A program made the position numbers and the translations under genes. Below, piece after piece: positions 17,298 to 25,072 of a stretch of DNA of 64,000 nt. Each line of letters opens with the position of its first letter. The first letter of the stretch is position 1. Origin of the DNA: Stutzerimonas stutzeri (GTDB taxonomy: Bacteria > Pseudomonadota > Gammaproteobacteria > Pseudomonadales > Pseudomonadaceae); the NCBI RefSeq assembly GCF_009789555.1, contig NZ_CP046902.1, forward strand, positions 3,054,001 through 3,118,000. The letters run 5' to 3'. The notes beneath the pieces were generated by a model. That model was not told where the DNA came from. It saw only the letters and a program-made list of their open reading frames with translations, and ran no database searches.

Positions 17298-17417
17298 ATA
17301 AAAAAGTAGACCATGGCCAAAATTATCGCCACTGCAATCTACTTTTTAAATTGTAATCGACTTAAGTAGTTGATTTATCTGGATAAATTTGCCTACGTTT
17401 TTTAAGTAGACGCCACA
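17298..17417. repeat. Candidate TniA-binding sites and right terminus
   Basis: Four copies of an AAAAAGTAGA-like motif lie between tniA and 17417: ATAAAAAAGTAGACC (17298), an inverted copy CTACTTTTTAAATTG (17339), CTTAAGTAGTTG (17361) and TTTTTTAAGTAGACG (17398). The outermost is followed by CCACA, so the end read inward begins TGTGG, like Tn7-type termini. Multiple transposase sites at each end are the rule for TniA/TnsB elements. Confidence 0.55.
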
Positions 17418-17436
17418 GCTGCTCTGCAGTTGTGAG

Positions 17437-17729
17437 TGTTGAAACCAAAACGGAATCCTGTCGCATCACCGGAAATGATACCTCTCAATATGTTGCCCCC
17501 GACAGCTAATGTGACACCCGAGATGCAAGCCAATCACTGTCGGAACGAAAACGGAACGTTTAGGACGTTTGGGCGACGCAATCCTTATTTTTTCCGTCCT
17601 GAACTGTCGAAACCAAAACGGAAAAATATTCCGACCCAAATCTCCGCCGCACCCAACCCCCTGAAATCCCTGCTTTACTTTAAAGCGCATTTTCGGCGTC
17701 TTGACGCCGCTGTCGGAACCAAAACGGAA
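17437..17729 (+). repeat. Array of four direct repeats, consensus TGTCGRAACCAAAACGGAA
   Basis: Copies at 17437-17455 (TGTTGAAACC...), 17538-17556 (TGTCGGAACG...), 17605-17623 (TGTCGAAACC...) and 17711-17729 (TGTCGGAACC...), all in the same direction, spaced 101, 67 and 106 bp. They differ from the AAGTAGA sites. The form TGTTGAAACCAAAA, irregular spacing and same orientation resemble a left-end TnsB-site array of a second Tn7-like element extending to the right, or accessory sites of the neighbouring recombinase. No inverted copies were found elsewhere in the window by eye. Confidence 0.65.
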
Positions 17730-17838
17730 AAATACTGTGATTCGCCATGCGCTCGTCCTCCAGGATTGCCAAACCTGCTGATTTAGCTAGATTGGTGCCG
17801 GTGCATCGTTCCAATCGGCCCCATCAAGGATGTAAAAG

Positions 17839-19470
17839 GTGTTCCCGAGATCAGTCCTCACAGACCGTGGTGAAACCGCACACCGTGTCGAAGCCAACGG
17901 CAACGTCGAAGCCGATGAGCGCTCCACATCCCAATCGACCCTAATCTTGGGCTACTTTGCCTCGTTCCCATCCGAAATAGGCGCAGTCGAAACCTACGAG
18001 CATTTTTGCCGCTACTCCGATAGCCTTTCTTCCTCTATACGAAGTAAATTTCGAACCGTGGTGTTCCTTGAAAAATTCGTCCTCTGGGCGATTTGCATCG
18101 CAAGGAAGCCACTGAGCGAATTTGCGGCACCGGATCTCAGGGCCTTCAGCGCCTTCTGCGCGCGGCCACCGGAGGCCTGGGTTGGCGCTCGGAAGGCAAG
18201 ATTTGTCATCAATAAAGGCACCGAACGTCATAACGAAGACTGGAAGCCATTCGCACAGTCGATCGCAGATCCTTCACTTGGATACGTAACTAACCGATTT
18301 TTCGAGTTTTTAGGCTCGGACTTGGGTGTACAGCCCAGGCTGTCGAGCTCCGATTTGTACAGAGCACCGCGAGCGCCGTTCAGTGACCAGGATGACTTCC
18401 AAGCTCAGCAATACCTTAAATACCTCGCAAACCTGACGCCAGCCACCAAGGTTTCTGAGCGTGGTTTGCTTGTGTTTTCGGCCTGCTATCACCTTCGCTT
18501 CAGCTTTAAAGAGTGGCGCTCAGAGCGCAGTCACTTTTCAATGGCGTGCTTTTCATCGATAGGTTCCAGCGATCCGCACTTCATCATGCGAGGTCATCTG
18601 CGAGACTACAACATCCCCGTCCCCCAGGCCCTCATAGACTCGATGTCCAGATACAGGCACAGTCTGGGGTTGAGCGCTATTCCATCTCCGGACGAAGGCA
18701 ATCCATTACTTACGGAAGCCTTGCTCAACAAGCTAATGTGGAGACTTCCCAAAATGCCTGGGTTGGGGTGTTCTCCTAGCGAGCTGCTTGAGCGAGCCGT
18801 GGGTTTTCGTATTAGTCAGCTTGATACGCCAGCACCCGTTCGTCCATCACGAAGCGAAAGCTCGCGCCAGTATCGATTGAGTTGGAATCGTAAGCAGGTT
18901 TCGAAAGCACGTGGGGCCGCCCACCAACAAGACTCTGCGGATCTGGACGCCGATTATCACACGCAGGAGCACCCGCCTCCATTATTTGGTATGCAGCAGA
19001 GAGAAGTGCTCGTTCTTTCAAAGACTCAAGGACAAGCCTATGTCGCAAGCTGTTTTCCAAGAAACCGCTTAAAAATTGCGCTGGAGTCGTTAGAGGTACT
19101 TCGGGTATACCGTTCATGCAGTGCGGATCGGTTAAAGCTGGTAGCACTTGAAAAACTGCTCCTCTGGTCAGTTTATATCAAGCATAAAAGTTTCTACTCG
19201 TTGACCCCGCTTGATGCTCGGGAATTTTACGAGTTTTGTCTTGCACCGCCTACGAGCTGGGCTGCCAATCATGCTCAGGCAAGGCTGAGCGTCCGAATTA
19301 CGGGCGTGCTGCCAAATCCAAATTGGACTCCATTTGTCCGCATCTCTGGCAGCGATGAAGAAAAAATTGTTCGGGCAGGCCGAATCATGGGCTGGTGCGA
19401 GAATGTTTGTAATTCACTATTGGTGATCGAATCGGTCAAAATCAACATTTTTTCTGGCATGCTGGACTAG
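17839..19470 (+). CDS. Tyrosine-recombinase-like protein with two core-binding domains, catalytic domain degenerate
   Basis: A 543-codon frame (GTG at 17839; true start uncertain). Residues about 50-170 form a SAM-like core-binding domain (LEKFVLWAICIARKPLSEF, CARPPEAW, NEDWKPF). Then comes a partial catalytic domain with the first Arg context (ACYHLRFSFKEW) and a RDYNIPVPQALIDSM strand, but no HxxR and no nucleophile Tyr. Residues about 395-540 hold a second core-binding domain with the same motifs (LEKLLLWSVYIKHKSFYSL, CLAPPTSW, NPNWTPF) and then a stop. It is either a fusion of two decayed integrases or a dead recombinase kept for DNA binding, as proposed for TnsF target selectors of some Tn7-like transposons. 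Confidence 0.6.
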   Translation: MFPRSVLTDRGETAHRVEANGNVEADERSTSQSTLILGYFASFPSEIGAVETYEHFCRYSDSLSSSIRSKFRTVVFLEKFVLWAICIARKPLSEFAAPDLRAFSAFCARPPEAWVGARKARFVINKGTERHNEDWKPFAQSIADPSLGYVTNRFFEFLGSDLGVQPRLSSSDLYRAPRAPFSDQDDFQAQQYLKYLANLTPATKVSERGLLVFSACYHLRFSFKEWRSERSHFSMACFSSIGSSDPHFIMRGHLRDYNIPVPQALIDSMSRYRHSLGLSAIPSPDEGNPLLTEALLNKLMWRLPKMPGLGCSPSELLERAVGFRISQLDTPAPVRPSRSESSRQYRLSWNRKQVSKARGAAHQQDSADLDADYHTQEHPPPLFGMQQREVLVLSKTQGQAYVASCFPRNRLKIALESLEVLRVYRSCSADRLKLVALEKLLLWSVYIKHKSFYSLTPLDAREFYEFCLAPPTSWAANHAQARLSVRITGVLPNPNWTPFVRISGSDEEKIVRAGRIMGWCENVCNSLLVIESVKINIFSGMLD

Positions 19471-20257
19471 CCATCGCGAGATGTGTAACGAGACGCGCGT
19501 GACTAGACCAGCAGCGGAAAACAACCGCCGTCCTCGGCCCAAAAAATCACTCCGTCAAGCCAATAAGAGGCTCAAGCCTAGAGCGGGCTTTTTCAATAAT
19601 TCCGTATATGAGTATATTCGGGACATGGGGCGTCAGTCTCAAGGTGGCCGCCCTTTTGCCCCACTGTCGTTTCGCCTGGGCTTAAGTTGAGCCACTTCGA
19701 ATTGCTTGCTCACATCGTTAGCAATCGCCTGCACTGGAATGGCATGCAGTGGGCTGTTTCGTCCACAGCCTAGTGCTCAGAAGCACCTTTCACTCTCGCC
19801 CTGCCGGCGCCGACCGCCCCGAAAAATATTCTGTGCCTGGCTTATGGCACGGCGAAAAGTGTGCATAGCCACCTTTCTGAGGCCCCGGACTGGGAGCCGA
19901 GAAAATTTTGAAAGGTGGTCGTGGCACGCGGAAATTGGCCATTAAATGGGTGTCCTTTCAATCAATCGGGACACCTCAAATGCGTACACTGTTGATCGGC
20001 CTTCTTCTCTCCGCTGCAAGCGATGTACTGAGCGGCCTACTGCTTTACTGGATGACCGAGGAGCGCACTCCAGCAGCTCCCATCCCTTACTGTTGGTCAC
20101 CAGCTGTTCCTGGCCAACCTCAACCCGCGGTCGACGAAGCGCACTAGTGGGATTGGAGCGGGATGAGATCAGCAGTTGCCGTAGCCGATCTGGGGGAGAC
20201 CCATCGCTTGCGGCATTGGACACTGACCAACAGGCCTCTCCCTTAAGCTGTGTGACG
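19471..20257. other. Non-coding or decayed stretch
   Basis: About 790 bp with no convincing gene. Short frames are Arg/Ser-rich with no motifs. Present are a direct-repeat-like pair (GGGCTT...CAATAATTCC) and, near 19948-19974, the inverted sequence GGTGTCC...GGACACC (19949-19975), a possible hairpin. It lies between the recombinase-like gene and the minus-strand HNH operon. Confidence 0.4.
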
Positions 20258-21250
20258 TCAGCTTTCCTCCGCTGGGGCCAACTCGGCATCGGCATCATAA
20301 GTCTGCTTTTTGCCAGGAATCAGCACGATTTTCTTCAGATCGCTGACTAGCAAATTTATGCTTTTTCCACTGGGAGCAAGGGCAAGCTCCCCTAAGGCGA
20401 AGACGCGGAAATAATCCGCATCCTCTAGCTGCAAGATCTCCTCAAGGTAGCGTCGAAAGCGGTACTCGCCCATCTGCTCTTTGGACACATAGAGAAAAAC
20501 GAGCTTTCCATCTAGACGGTCGTAGAACCTGAGCTTGAAGCCGGCACCATAGCGCCCGACCAAGCTTGCCCCGCCGTGAAGCACACGGTTGGAGGCTCCC
20601 AGCTTTGCATAGGAGATGCTCTTGAAAAACCAGGAAAAGGGCATCTCACCTTCGCCCACCACTTGCAGTTTCATCGTCTTGAACTCTTCTGCCGAGAGTT
20701 CCTGTCGCGCTTGCCGATAGCACTCTACCAGCCGCTCAAGACTGCTGGTACGGTGGCTCCTGGATTGATTTCCACCTTGGCCTACCCTTTCGCTTCGATT
20801 CCCGCCAGCAACCTCGCCGCCCTCCCCAGCACCGCCAGTTGAGTCTCCCCCTGCAGCCTGTTCAGCATCGGGTTCAAAGACATCAATATAGTCATGCAGC
20901 TTGCGCCGAGCTCGACGGAGGAAAGCATCTTTCTCGAATTCACCAGGCAGCTTGCCATCGACCTCCTCCGCGCCCTCATCGATCATCCACTCACAGTCCG
21001 GAGAATGTGTGTACTTGTTGTTCTCGCGGAAGTGGGCTGCCCGGTAGGTGTCGTACGGTTGCTTGTCGTAGTTGACGGCGGTGATCTTGGCTTTCGTCGC
21101 GAGGTCACGGCACGATTCGTTCGAGCACAAGAAATCGAAGCGACTGCGCGGCAGGGGAAGCGAGAAGAATGCCCGCCGAGCTTCAGCAATGGAGAGCACT
21201 TCACCTAGCTGAACGCAGTAGGCGCGTGTGATTGGCGTTCTAGTCGACAT
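20258..21250 (-). CDS. Unknown protein with a CxxxxC...HxxxC zinc-finger-like N-terminus
   Basis: A 330-aa protein, last gene of a three-gene minus-strand operon. Residues 38-90 hold Cys42, Cys47, His73, His82 and Cys86 in a pattern (LCSNESC, AAHFRENNKYTHSPDCEW) resembling the metal-binding N-terminal region of CoiA-like and other predicted conflict-system proteins. A low-complexity Gly/Ser/Glu linker follows (about residues 130-165), and the C-terminal half is a compact alpha/beta region of unknown fold (SWFFKSISYAKLG, LRFYDRLDGKLVFLYVS). An AGGAAA ribosome site is 9 nt before the ATG. No catalytic motif is recognised. Confidence 0.65.
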   Translation of the reverse strand: MSTRTPITRAYCVQLGEVLSIAEARRAFFSLPLPRSRFDFLCSNESCRDLATKAKITAVNYDKQPYDTYRAAHFRENNKYTHSPDCEWMIDEGAEEVDGKLPGEFEKDAFLRRARRKLHDYIDVFEPDAEQAAGGDSTGGAGEGGEVAGGNRSERVGQGGNQSRSHRTSSLERLVECYRQARQELSAEEFKTMKLQVVGEGEMPFSWFFKSISYAKLGASNRVLHGGASLVGRYGAGFKLRFYDRLDGKLVFLYVSKEQMGEYRFRRYLEEILQLEDADYFRVFALGELALAPSGKSINLLVSDLKKIVLIPGKKQTYDADAELAPAEES

Positions 21251-21306
21251 CGAATGCGATTTCCTGATCTAGACCAGACTGGTTAGCGGCGACTAAGGCT
21301 GGGGGA

Positions 21307-22041
21307 CTATGCGTAGCCGAAGGTTTCCCTATGGGCAGCTAGGTAAGGCAAATGTTTTGGATCGAGCTTGCGCAGCTTCATGGTTGTCGACAAGCCGAAC
21401 TCTGGCGGCAGGTTTTCAGCGGTGCTTGACAGCAAAATCGAGCCATCATCTTTGAACGAGATCATGCCTTGGTCGAACAGACGATCATAGTGCGGGGCAA
21501 GCAGCAGGCCGTTGAACGGATCGAGCTTCACGTCTGCTTCTGATTGACACCACGGTACGATGTGGGACGCGACCAGCAACCTTGGTTCATTCACTCCAGA
21601 CAGTGCGCAAGCATCCCCCCAGAACTTCATCAACTGCTTTCTAAATTTTTGCTGGCCGACACGTGCCATGACGGTTGTGGCACGAGAAGTACTCAGGTTG
21701 GCCATGTCCTGTTTGCTGCCGGCTTGGCCATCTTCCTGTTCATCAGCATCGAGCACGGTAACGATGAAACTGGACTCGGGATTTTCTAGGACAACGGGCC
21801 GAACGATCTCTGCAAGCGCCTGAGGGAACTGAATTTCTCGTCCGCTGGTGATCTGGAAGTAATCGACAATATCCAGATCGAATCGTGGTTCAAATGAGAT
21901 TTGTAGTAGGCGTCGTGTCTTGTCTACGAATTTGCAACGCTCACGAACCGCAGGGTGAGCACCCCACAGAAGGTGTTCCTTCTTACGGTCACGGAATGGC
22001 TGTTCCCAGGATGTATCCGATAGCTGAATGAGCGTGGCCAT
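21307..22041 (-). CDS. HNH endonuclease
   Basis: A 244-aa protein. The C-terminal half is an HNH nuclease domain: GQQKFRKQLMKFWGDACALS, then RLLVASHIVPW, DPFNGLLLAPHYDRLFD and GMISF, with the metal-binding His of ASHI, the Asn of FNGL and the downstream His of APHYD. The N-terminal ~110 residues are a separate unassigned domain. HNH proteins of this form occur both as stand-alone restriction-like effectors and in defence operons. It starts after a GAGGG ribosome site and is 38 bp from the upstream gene and 57 bp from the downstream gene, so the three are probably one transcript. Confidence 0.85.
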   Translation of the reverse strand: MATLIQLSDTSWEQPFRDRKKEHLLWGAHPAVRERCKFVDKTRRLLQISFEPRFDLDIVDYFQITSGREIQFPQALAEIVRPVVLENPESSFIVTVLDADEQEDGQAGSKQDMANLSTSRATTVMARVGQQKFRKQLMKFWGDACALSGVNEPRLLVASHIVPWCQSEADVKLDPFNGLLLAPHYDRLFDQGMISFKDDGSILLSSTAENLPPEFGLSTTMKLRKLDPKHLPYLAAHRETFGYA

Positions 22042-22079
22042 GCTGATCCCTCTGTATCAAAACGATTTAAAAACGGGTG

Positions 22080-22994
22080 TTAATTTTTTCCAAAATGATT
22101 ATTCCATCCTAGGGGCAAGCGGGTCGCCACTGATTTCTTGCTTCGCTCCCCTTGTCGGAAACGCTTCACTGACTCGGCACTCATCAACTTATCCGGGCTA
22201 AGATCCAGCACGCAGCTGAGCAAGGATGCTATGGCAGCGTCAGACAACCTGAAGGTGTTTGGAATCAAACCACCACGCTCAATTGAATGCTCATCAAGCT
22301 TCGAATAATAAGCTCTTAGGAAATCCGTGAGCCCAGGCTTCCTGCTCTCAGTCGCTGCGGCTGTCACAGAATTGTCTGCTACCACCATGGCGTCTCGCGC
22401 ATCGGCGGCAAGCGCCTCTGCGAAGTCGCTCAGAGTTGGCCAGTACTTGAGATCGTACTGGTTATGAAGGCCGACAAGATCATCTTCAACGTAAAGGCTG
22501 AAATGATGGTTGTGCTCGGCAGCATCCTTCAGCACGTCCAGAACGTGATAGTGCGTTTCGCTGCTAAAGCCGGATGTTTCTTGAATATCGCTACGCCGGG
22601 AAAGCAGCCCGCCGAGCTGAGTCGCCAACGAGGCAATCTGGCTATTCACTGAAATCAATTCATCTCGATCCTTTCGGGCCTTGATAGCCTTTTCGGGACT
22701 CCAACCTACAGGCAGGAAAACAAGCATGTCGAAGAACGACTCCAGTGCCCGGTGATGGCTATGCAGCTGCTCGTATAGATCTTGGTAAGCCTTACCAAGA
22801 TCATTACGCATGCCAAGCATGCGCTCGATGACACGGTTGGTGCTTGGCCAAATTCCGTGTTCCTTGTTGTAGGTCAAATCCGCCCGCAGGACAGATTCAC
22901 ATTCAGCCACTGCCTTCTCGATTGCTCTCACTGGATCACCTTTGCTGTCGACTATGGCGACAAGATTAGAGCCAGGGCGCGCGGGCGTCGGCAC
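22080..22994 (-). CDS. Unknown helical protein, first gene of the HNH operon
   Basis: A 304-aa protein from a GTG at 22994; the ribosome site is weak and the true start may be a little further in. It is not recognised. It is mostly alpha-helical with a heptad-like stretch around residues 95-140 (VNSQIASLATQLGGLLSRRSD), a conserved-looking SFFDMLVFLPVGWSPEK segment, and a C-terminal basic tail (KRFRQGERSKKSVATRLPLGW). No signal peptide or membrane helix. It leads an operon with an HNH nuclease and a zinc-finger-like protein, which suggests a sensor or structural role in a defence or mobile-element function. Confidence 0.65.
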   Translation of the reverse strand: MPTPARPGSNLVAIVDSKGDPVRAIEKAVAECESVLRADLTYNKEHGIWPSTNRVIERMLGMRNDLGKAYQDLYEQLHSHHRALESFFDMLVFLPVGWSPEKAIKARKDRDELISVNSQIASLATQLGGLLSRRSDIQETSGFSSETHYHVLDVLKDAAEHNHHFSLYVEDDLVGLHNQYDLKYWPTLSDFAEALAADARDAMVVADNSVTAAATESRKPGLTDFLRAYYSKLDEHSIERGGLIPNTFRLSDAAIASLLSCVLDLSPDKLMSAESVKRFRQGERSKKSVATRLPLGWNNHFGKN

Positions 22995-23084
22995 CTAAAA
23001 GAAAATGCCGCGCGCCCTTATAGGTACCTGCTGCGTGAGCCGCGTGCAGATAGGTTTCGCTCAAAAAACGTAGGGACTAGTACG

Positions 23085-23282
23085 ATGCAGCCACTCAGGG
23101 AACAAGAAAAAACCAAGCTTTGGCTCAGCCAGTACGATAACAAGCCCGCCGACCGTCAATTGGCAGAGAAGCTGCTCGACTCGATCAGCTATTGTCCCTC
23201 AATGAGGCACTTAGGTTTAGTACGATCGCTCGCTCGACCCTGGCGCAGTGGGCTTTTCCCATGGAGCTTTACGCATCGCTGA
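23085..23282 (+). pseudogene. Possible fragment of a phosphoribosyltransferase-like defence protein
   Basis: A 65-codon frame starting EKTKLWLSQYDNKPADRQLA after 7 residues, followed by EKLLDSISYCPSM. This W-x-x-Q-x(n)-DR-x-x-A-x-x-LL pattern resembles the N-terminus of pPRTase-CE proteins found in predicted conflict systems. After about 40 residues the similarity ends in an Arg-rich tail, and the other frame reads IARSTLAQWAFPMELY, so it looks truncated and frameshifted. Recognition is by memory and is weak. Confidence 0.3.
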
Positions 23283-23316
23283 AAGCATCTGCAGCTTCGC
23301 TAACGTCCTTGCTTAT

Positions 23317-23784
23317 TCAGTCAGCAACAGCCCAATGCCGATCGACCGTTGACCGCCCTATCTTCAACTGACGAATCGTTTCTGCTTTCGTCATTCCCCT
23401 ACCCTGACACTCCCGTATTTGAGAGCGAAGCTCCTCACCCCTCCTTCCCTTCAGGCCCTTTTCAAGCGATTCCAAACCCGGGATTGGACGGAGAATAACT
23501 TTCGCCTTCAAGAATGCCTCAAGCTCTTGCTGGTCACGATGGAGCAATATGAGTGGGTCTGACTCTTTGGCCGCAGCCTGGGCCAACAGCATTAGATTGC
23601 TGACGGAAATTTGAAGTAAATCAGCAATTCCGGTGAGGCTGCGCAGCGATAGCGAGGTCTTGCCCAGCTCGACTTTCGAGAGAAATCGTTTCTCAACGAC
23701 ATCGCTGAACGCTTCGAGGCTGAGCCCGCGCTGGATCCGCAGCATGCGAATCGCGCGGCCAAGGCCTTCATGGAGATCAGTCAA
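23317..23784 (-). CDS. XRE repressor fused to a recombinase-type HTH
   Basis: A 155-aa regulator. The N-terminal XRE domain (residues 5-65: GRAIRMLRIQRGLSLEAFSD, SKVELGKTSLSLRSLTGIAD) is joined through a helical linker to a C-terminal HTH like the DNA-binding domain of serine recombinases (GMTKAETIRQLKIGRSTVDR, residues 130-150). This double-HTH layout suggests it binds two half-sites. It faces the metallophosphoesterase gene; an AAGCGCTCACAAAAGCGAGC hairpin just upstream (about 23787-23806) is a possible operator. Confidence 0.75.
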   Translation of the reverse strand: MTDLHEGLGRAIRMLRIQRGLSLEAFSDVVEKRFLSKVELGKTSLSLRSLTGIADLLQISVSNLMLLAQAAAKESDPLILLHRDQQELEAFLKAKVILRPIPGLESLEKGLKGRRGEELRSQIRECQGRGMTKAETIRQLKIGRSTVDRHWAVAD

Positions 23785-23941
23785 TTTAAGCGCTCACAAA
23801 AGCGAGCATATAGCCACGCTTCCATGTTTCTCATCTATGACCTATAGTTCGTCAATCGATACATTCGGCAAGCCTTGGTTAACGCGTCGCTAGCGATCAA
23901 GTGCCTGCCACCACCCTCAATATATAGCTAAACCGTCCCCA

Positions 23942-24679
23942 ATGAAGATACACATCCTGTCTGACCTACACGTCGAATTTCGTCAGTTCACGCCGGAAGT
24001 ACCACCGGAGACGGATGTCGTAGTCCTCGCCGGCGACATCACGACGCGGGGACGTGCCGGGTTTTGGGCGGCTGCAAACTTCAGCCATCCCACGGTACTC
24101 ATCGGGGGCAATCACGATAGCTACCAAACGTCCCTACAGCGTGCCCATCGCCTCATGAGTCGAGATTGCGCTGAACACGTTCATTTTTTAGAAAACGATA
24201 TATTCGAATGCAAAGGGGTACGGTTTCTTGGCTGCACCGCATGGACTGATTTCAAATCAACGGGAAATCAGCCATTAGCGATGTTGCAAGCTCAAAGCCA
24301 AATGAATGATTACAAGATGATCCGGTTCGAGCCGAAGTTCCGGCGACTTCATCCCAACGACACGCGTTCGCTTGCCGAGTATTCGAGAAGTTGGTTGTTT
24401 GAAGAGGCCCAAAAGCCTTTCCCAGGCAAAACGGTCATTATTACTCACACCCCACCTCTAATTTCACTTCTGCCTGAAGTGAGCGAACCAGATCATTTAG
24501 ATGCCGCCTACGCTAACAACTGGCCAGAATTCCTCGATCTGAATATTGATCTTTGGATATTCGGCCACACCCACCATCCGGTTGACCGACGAATCGGAGG
24601 AATTCGGTTCATTTCAAATCCACGAGGCTATCCAGGTGAAAACGTAGCGTTTAAGCCTGATTTTCTAGTAACACTTTAA
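23942..24679 (+). CDS. Calcineurin-like metallophosphoesterase
   Basis: A 245-aa cytosolic phosphoesterase with the five metal-binding blocks of the family: SDLHVEF (D-x-H), LAGDIT (GD), GGNHDS (GNHD), IITHTPP (His) and FGHTHHP (GHTH). It probably uses two divalent metals to cleave phosphomono- or diesters such as nucleotides. The substrate is unknown. It lies in the island upstream of two paralogous unknown genes, 63 bp before the first ATG, and probably shares their transcript. No strong ribosome site precedes the ATG. Confidence 0.9.
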   Translation: MKIHILSDLHVEFRQFTPEVPPETDVVVLAGDITTRGRAGFWAAANFSHPTVLIGGNHDSYQTSLQRAHRLMSRDCAEHVHFLENDIFECKGVRFLGCTAWTDFKSTGNQPLAMLQAQSQMNDYKMIRFEPKFRRLHPNDTRSLAEYSRSWLFEEAQKPFPGKTVIITHTPPLISLLPEVSEPDHLDAAYANNWPEFLDLNIDLWIFGHTHHPVDRRIGGIRFISNPRGYPGENVAFKPDFLVTL

Positions 24680-24742
24680 ACATAAACTCCCTTGTCCTTC
24701 GTTCGATCGAAGCGTCTTGCCTCGTCCAAAAAAAGGAGCTCC

Positions 24743-25060
24743 ATGAAATCACCACGCATCGTTCGAGAAGCCCAGCAATTCAATTTTCCTATGCAAATCA
24801 CTGGTTATTTGCTGAATGTCGAGTTATTGCCTAACGAAGCCCTCCGAGGATACGTATTCAGCGATACCAAAGGGCGATTTGAAGACGGCACTTACATCTC
24901 CACCGCCCAAGTAATAGATATTCGCATTGATCTGCCCAGGCATGTAGCGCGAACCGTATCAGACAGTTATTACGTAATCTGCAACTACTCGCTTGCCAGC
25001 TGTAGCAGGCGCCCTGTCAATGGAATATCAATTGAGTTCAGCGATTCACAATTGCATTAA
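24743..25060 (+). CDS. Unknown protein, paralogue of the next gene's N-terminus
   Basis: A 105-aa protein; the ATG at 24743 has an AAGGAG ribosome site. It consists of one beta-rich domain: ITGYLLNVELLPNEALRGYV, FSDTKGRFEDGTYISTAQV, then SDSYYVICNY. The next gene starts with the same pattern (VTAVLSEVYMLNGHLCGEVF, GDKSKRFKNGTRIMTS, YLVSSW). No known family is recognised. The pair, 12 bp apart, appears to come from a duplication. Confidence 0.6.
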   Translation: MKSPRIVREAQQFNFPMQITGYLLNVELLPNEALRGYVFSDTKGRFEDGTYISTAQVIDIRIDLPRHVARTVSDSYYVICNYSLASCSRRPVNGISIEFSDSQLH

Positions 25061-25072
25061 TGAGGATATGAG

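Larger units (their letters stand above)
13406..17417 (-). mobile_element. TniA-TniB-TniQ (Tn5053/Tn7-like) transposition module
   Basis: Three overlapping genes on the minus strand encode a DDE transposase, an AAA+ ATPase and a TniQ targeting protein, the set used by Tn5053/Tn402 and simplified Tn7-like elements. No TnsA nuclease is present, so transposition should go through a cointegrate. The right terminus is proposed at 17417, where inward reading gives TGTGGCGTCTACTT followed by more CTACTT sites. The left terminus is less certain (13406). No 5-bp target duplication is seen with these ends (CGCAC against GCTGC). The real element may be larger and include the modules to its left. Confidence 0.6.

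Noticed and set aside
13406..17417. Calling 13406-17417 a precisely bounded transposon
   Set aside because: The right end is reasonable but the left end rests on one 12/15 match, and the flanks do not form a 5-bp target duplication. It is therefore listed with reduced confidence.
17437..17729. CRISPR array
   Set aside because: Only four repeats of about 19 bp with unequal 50-90 bp gaps and no cas genes; spacing is too long and irregular.
17437..17729. Plasmid replication iterons
   Set aside because: No replication initiator gene nearby and spacing far from the regular ~20-22 bp of iterons.
19481..19690. 69-aa basic reading frame
   Set aside because: No good start signal or family motif; reads like non-coding sequence.
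20258..22994. Naming the HNH operon as a specific known defence system
   Set aside because: Only the HNH domain is recognisable; the partner proteins do not match any system I can name with confidence.
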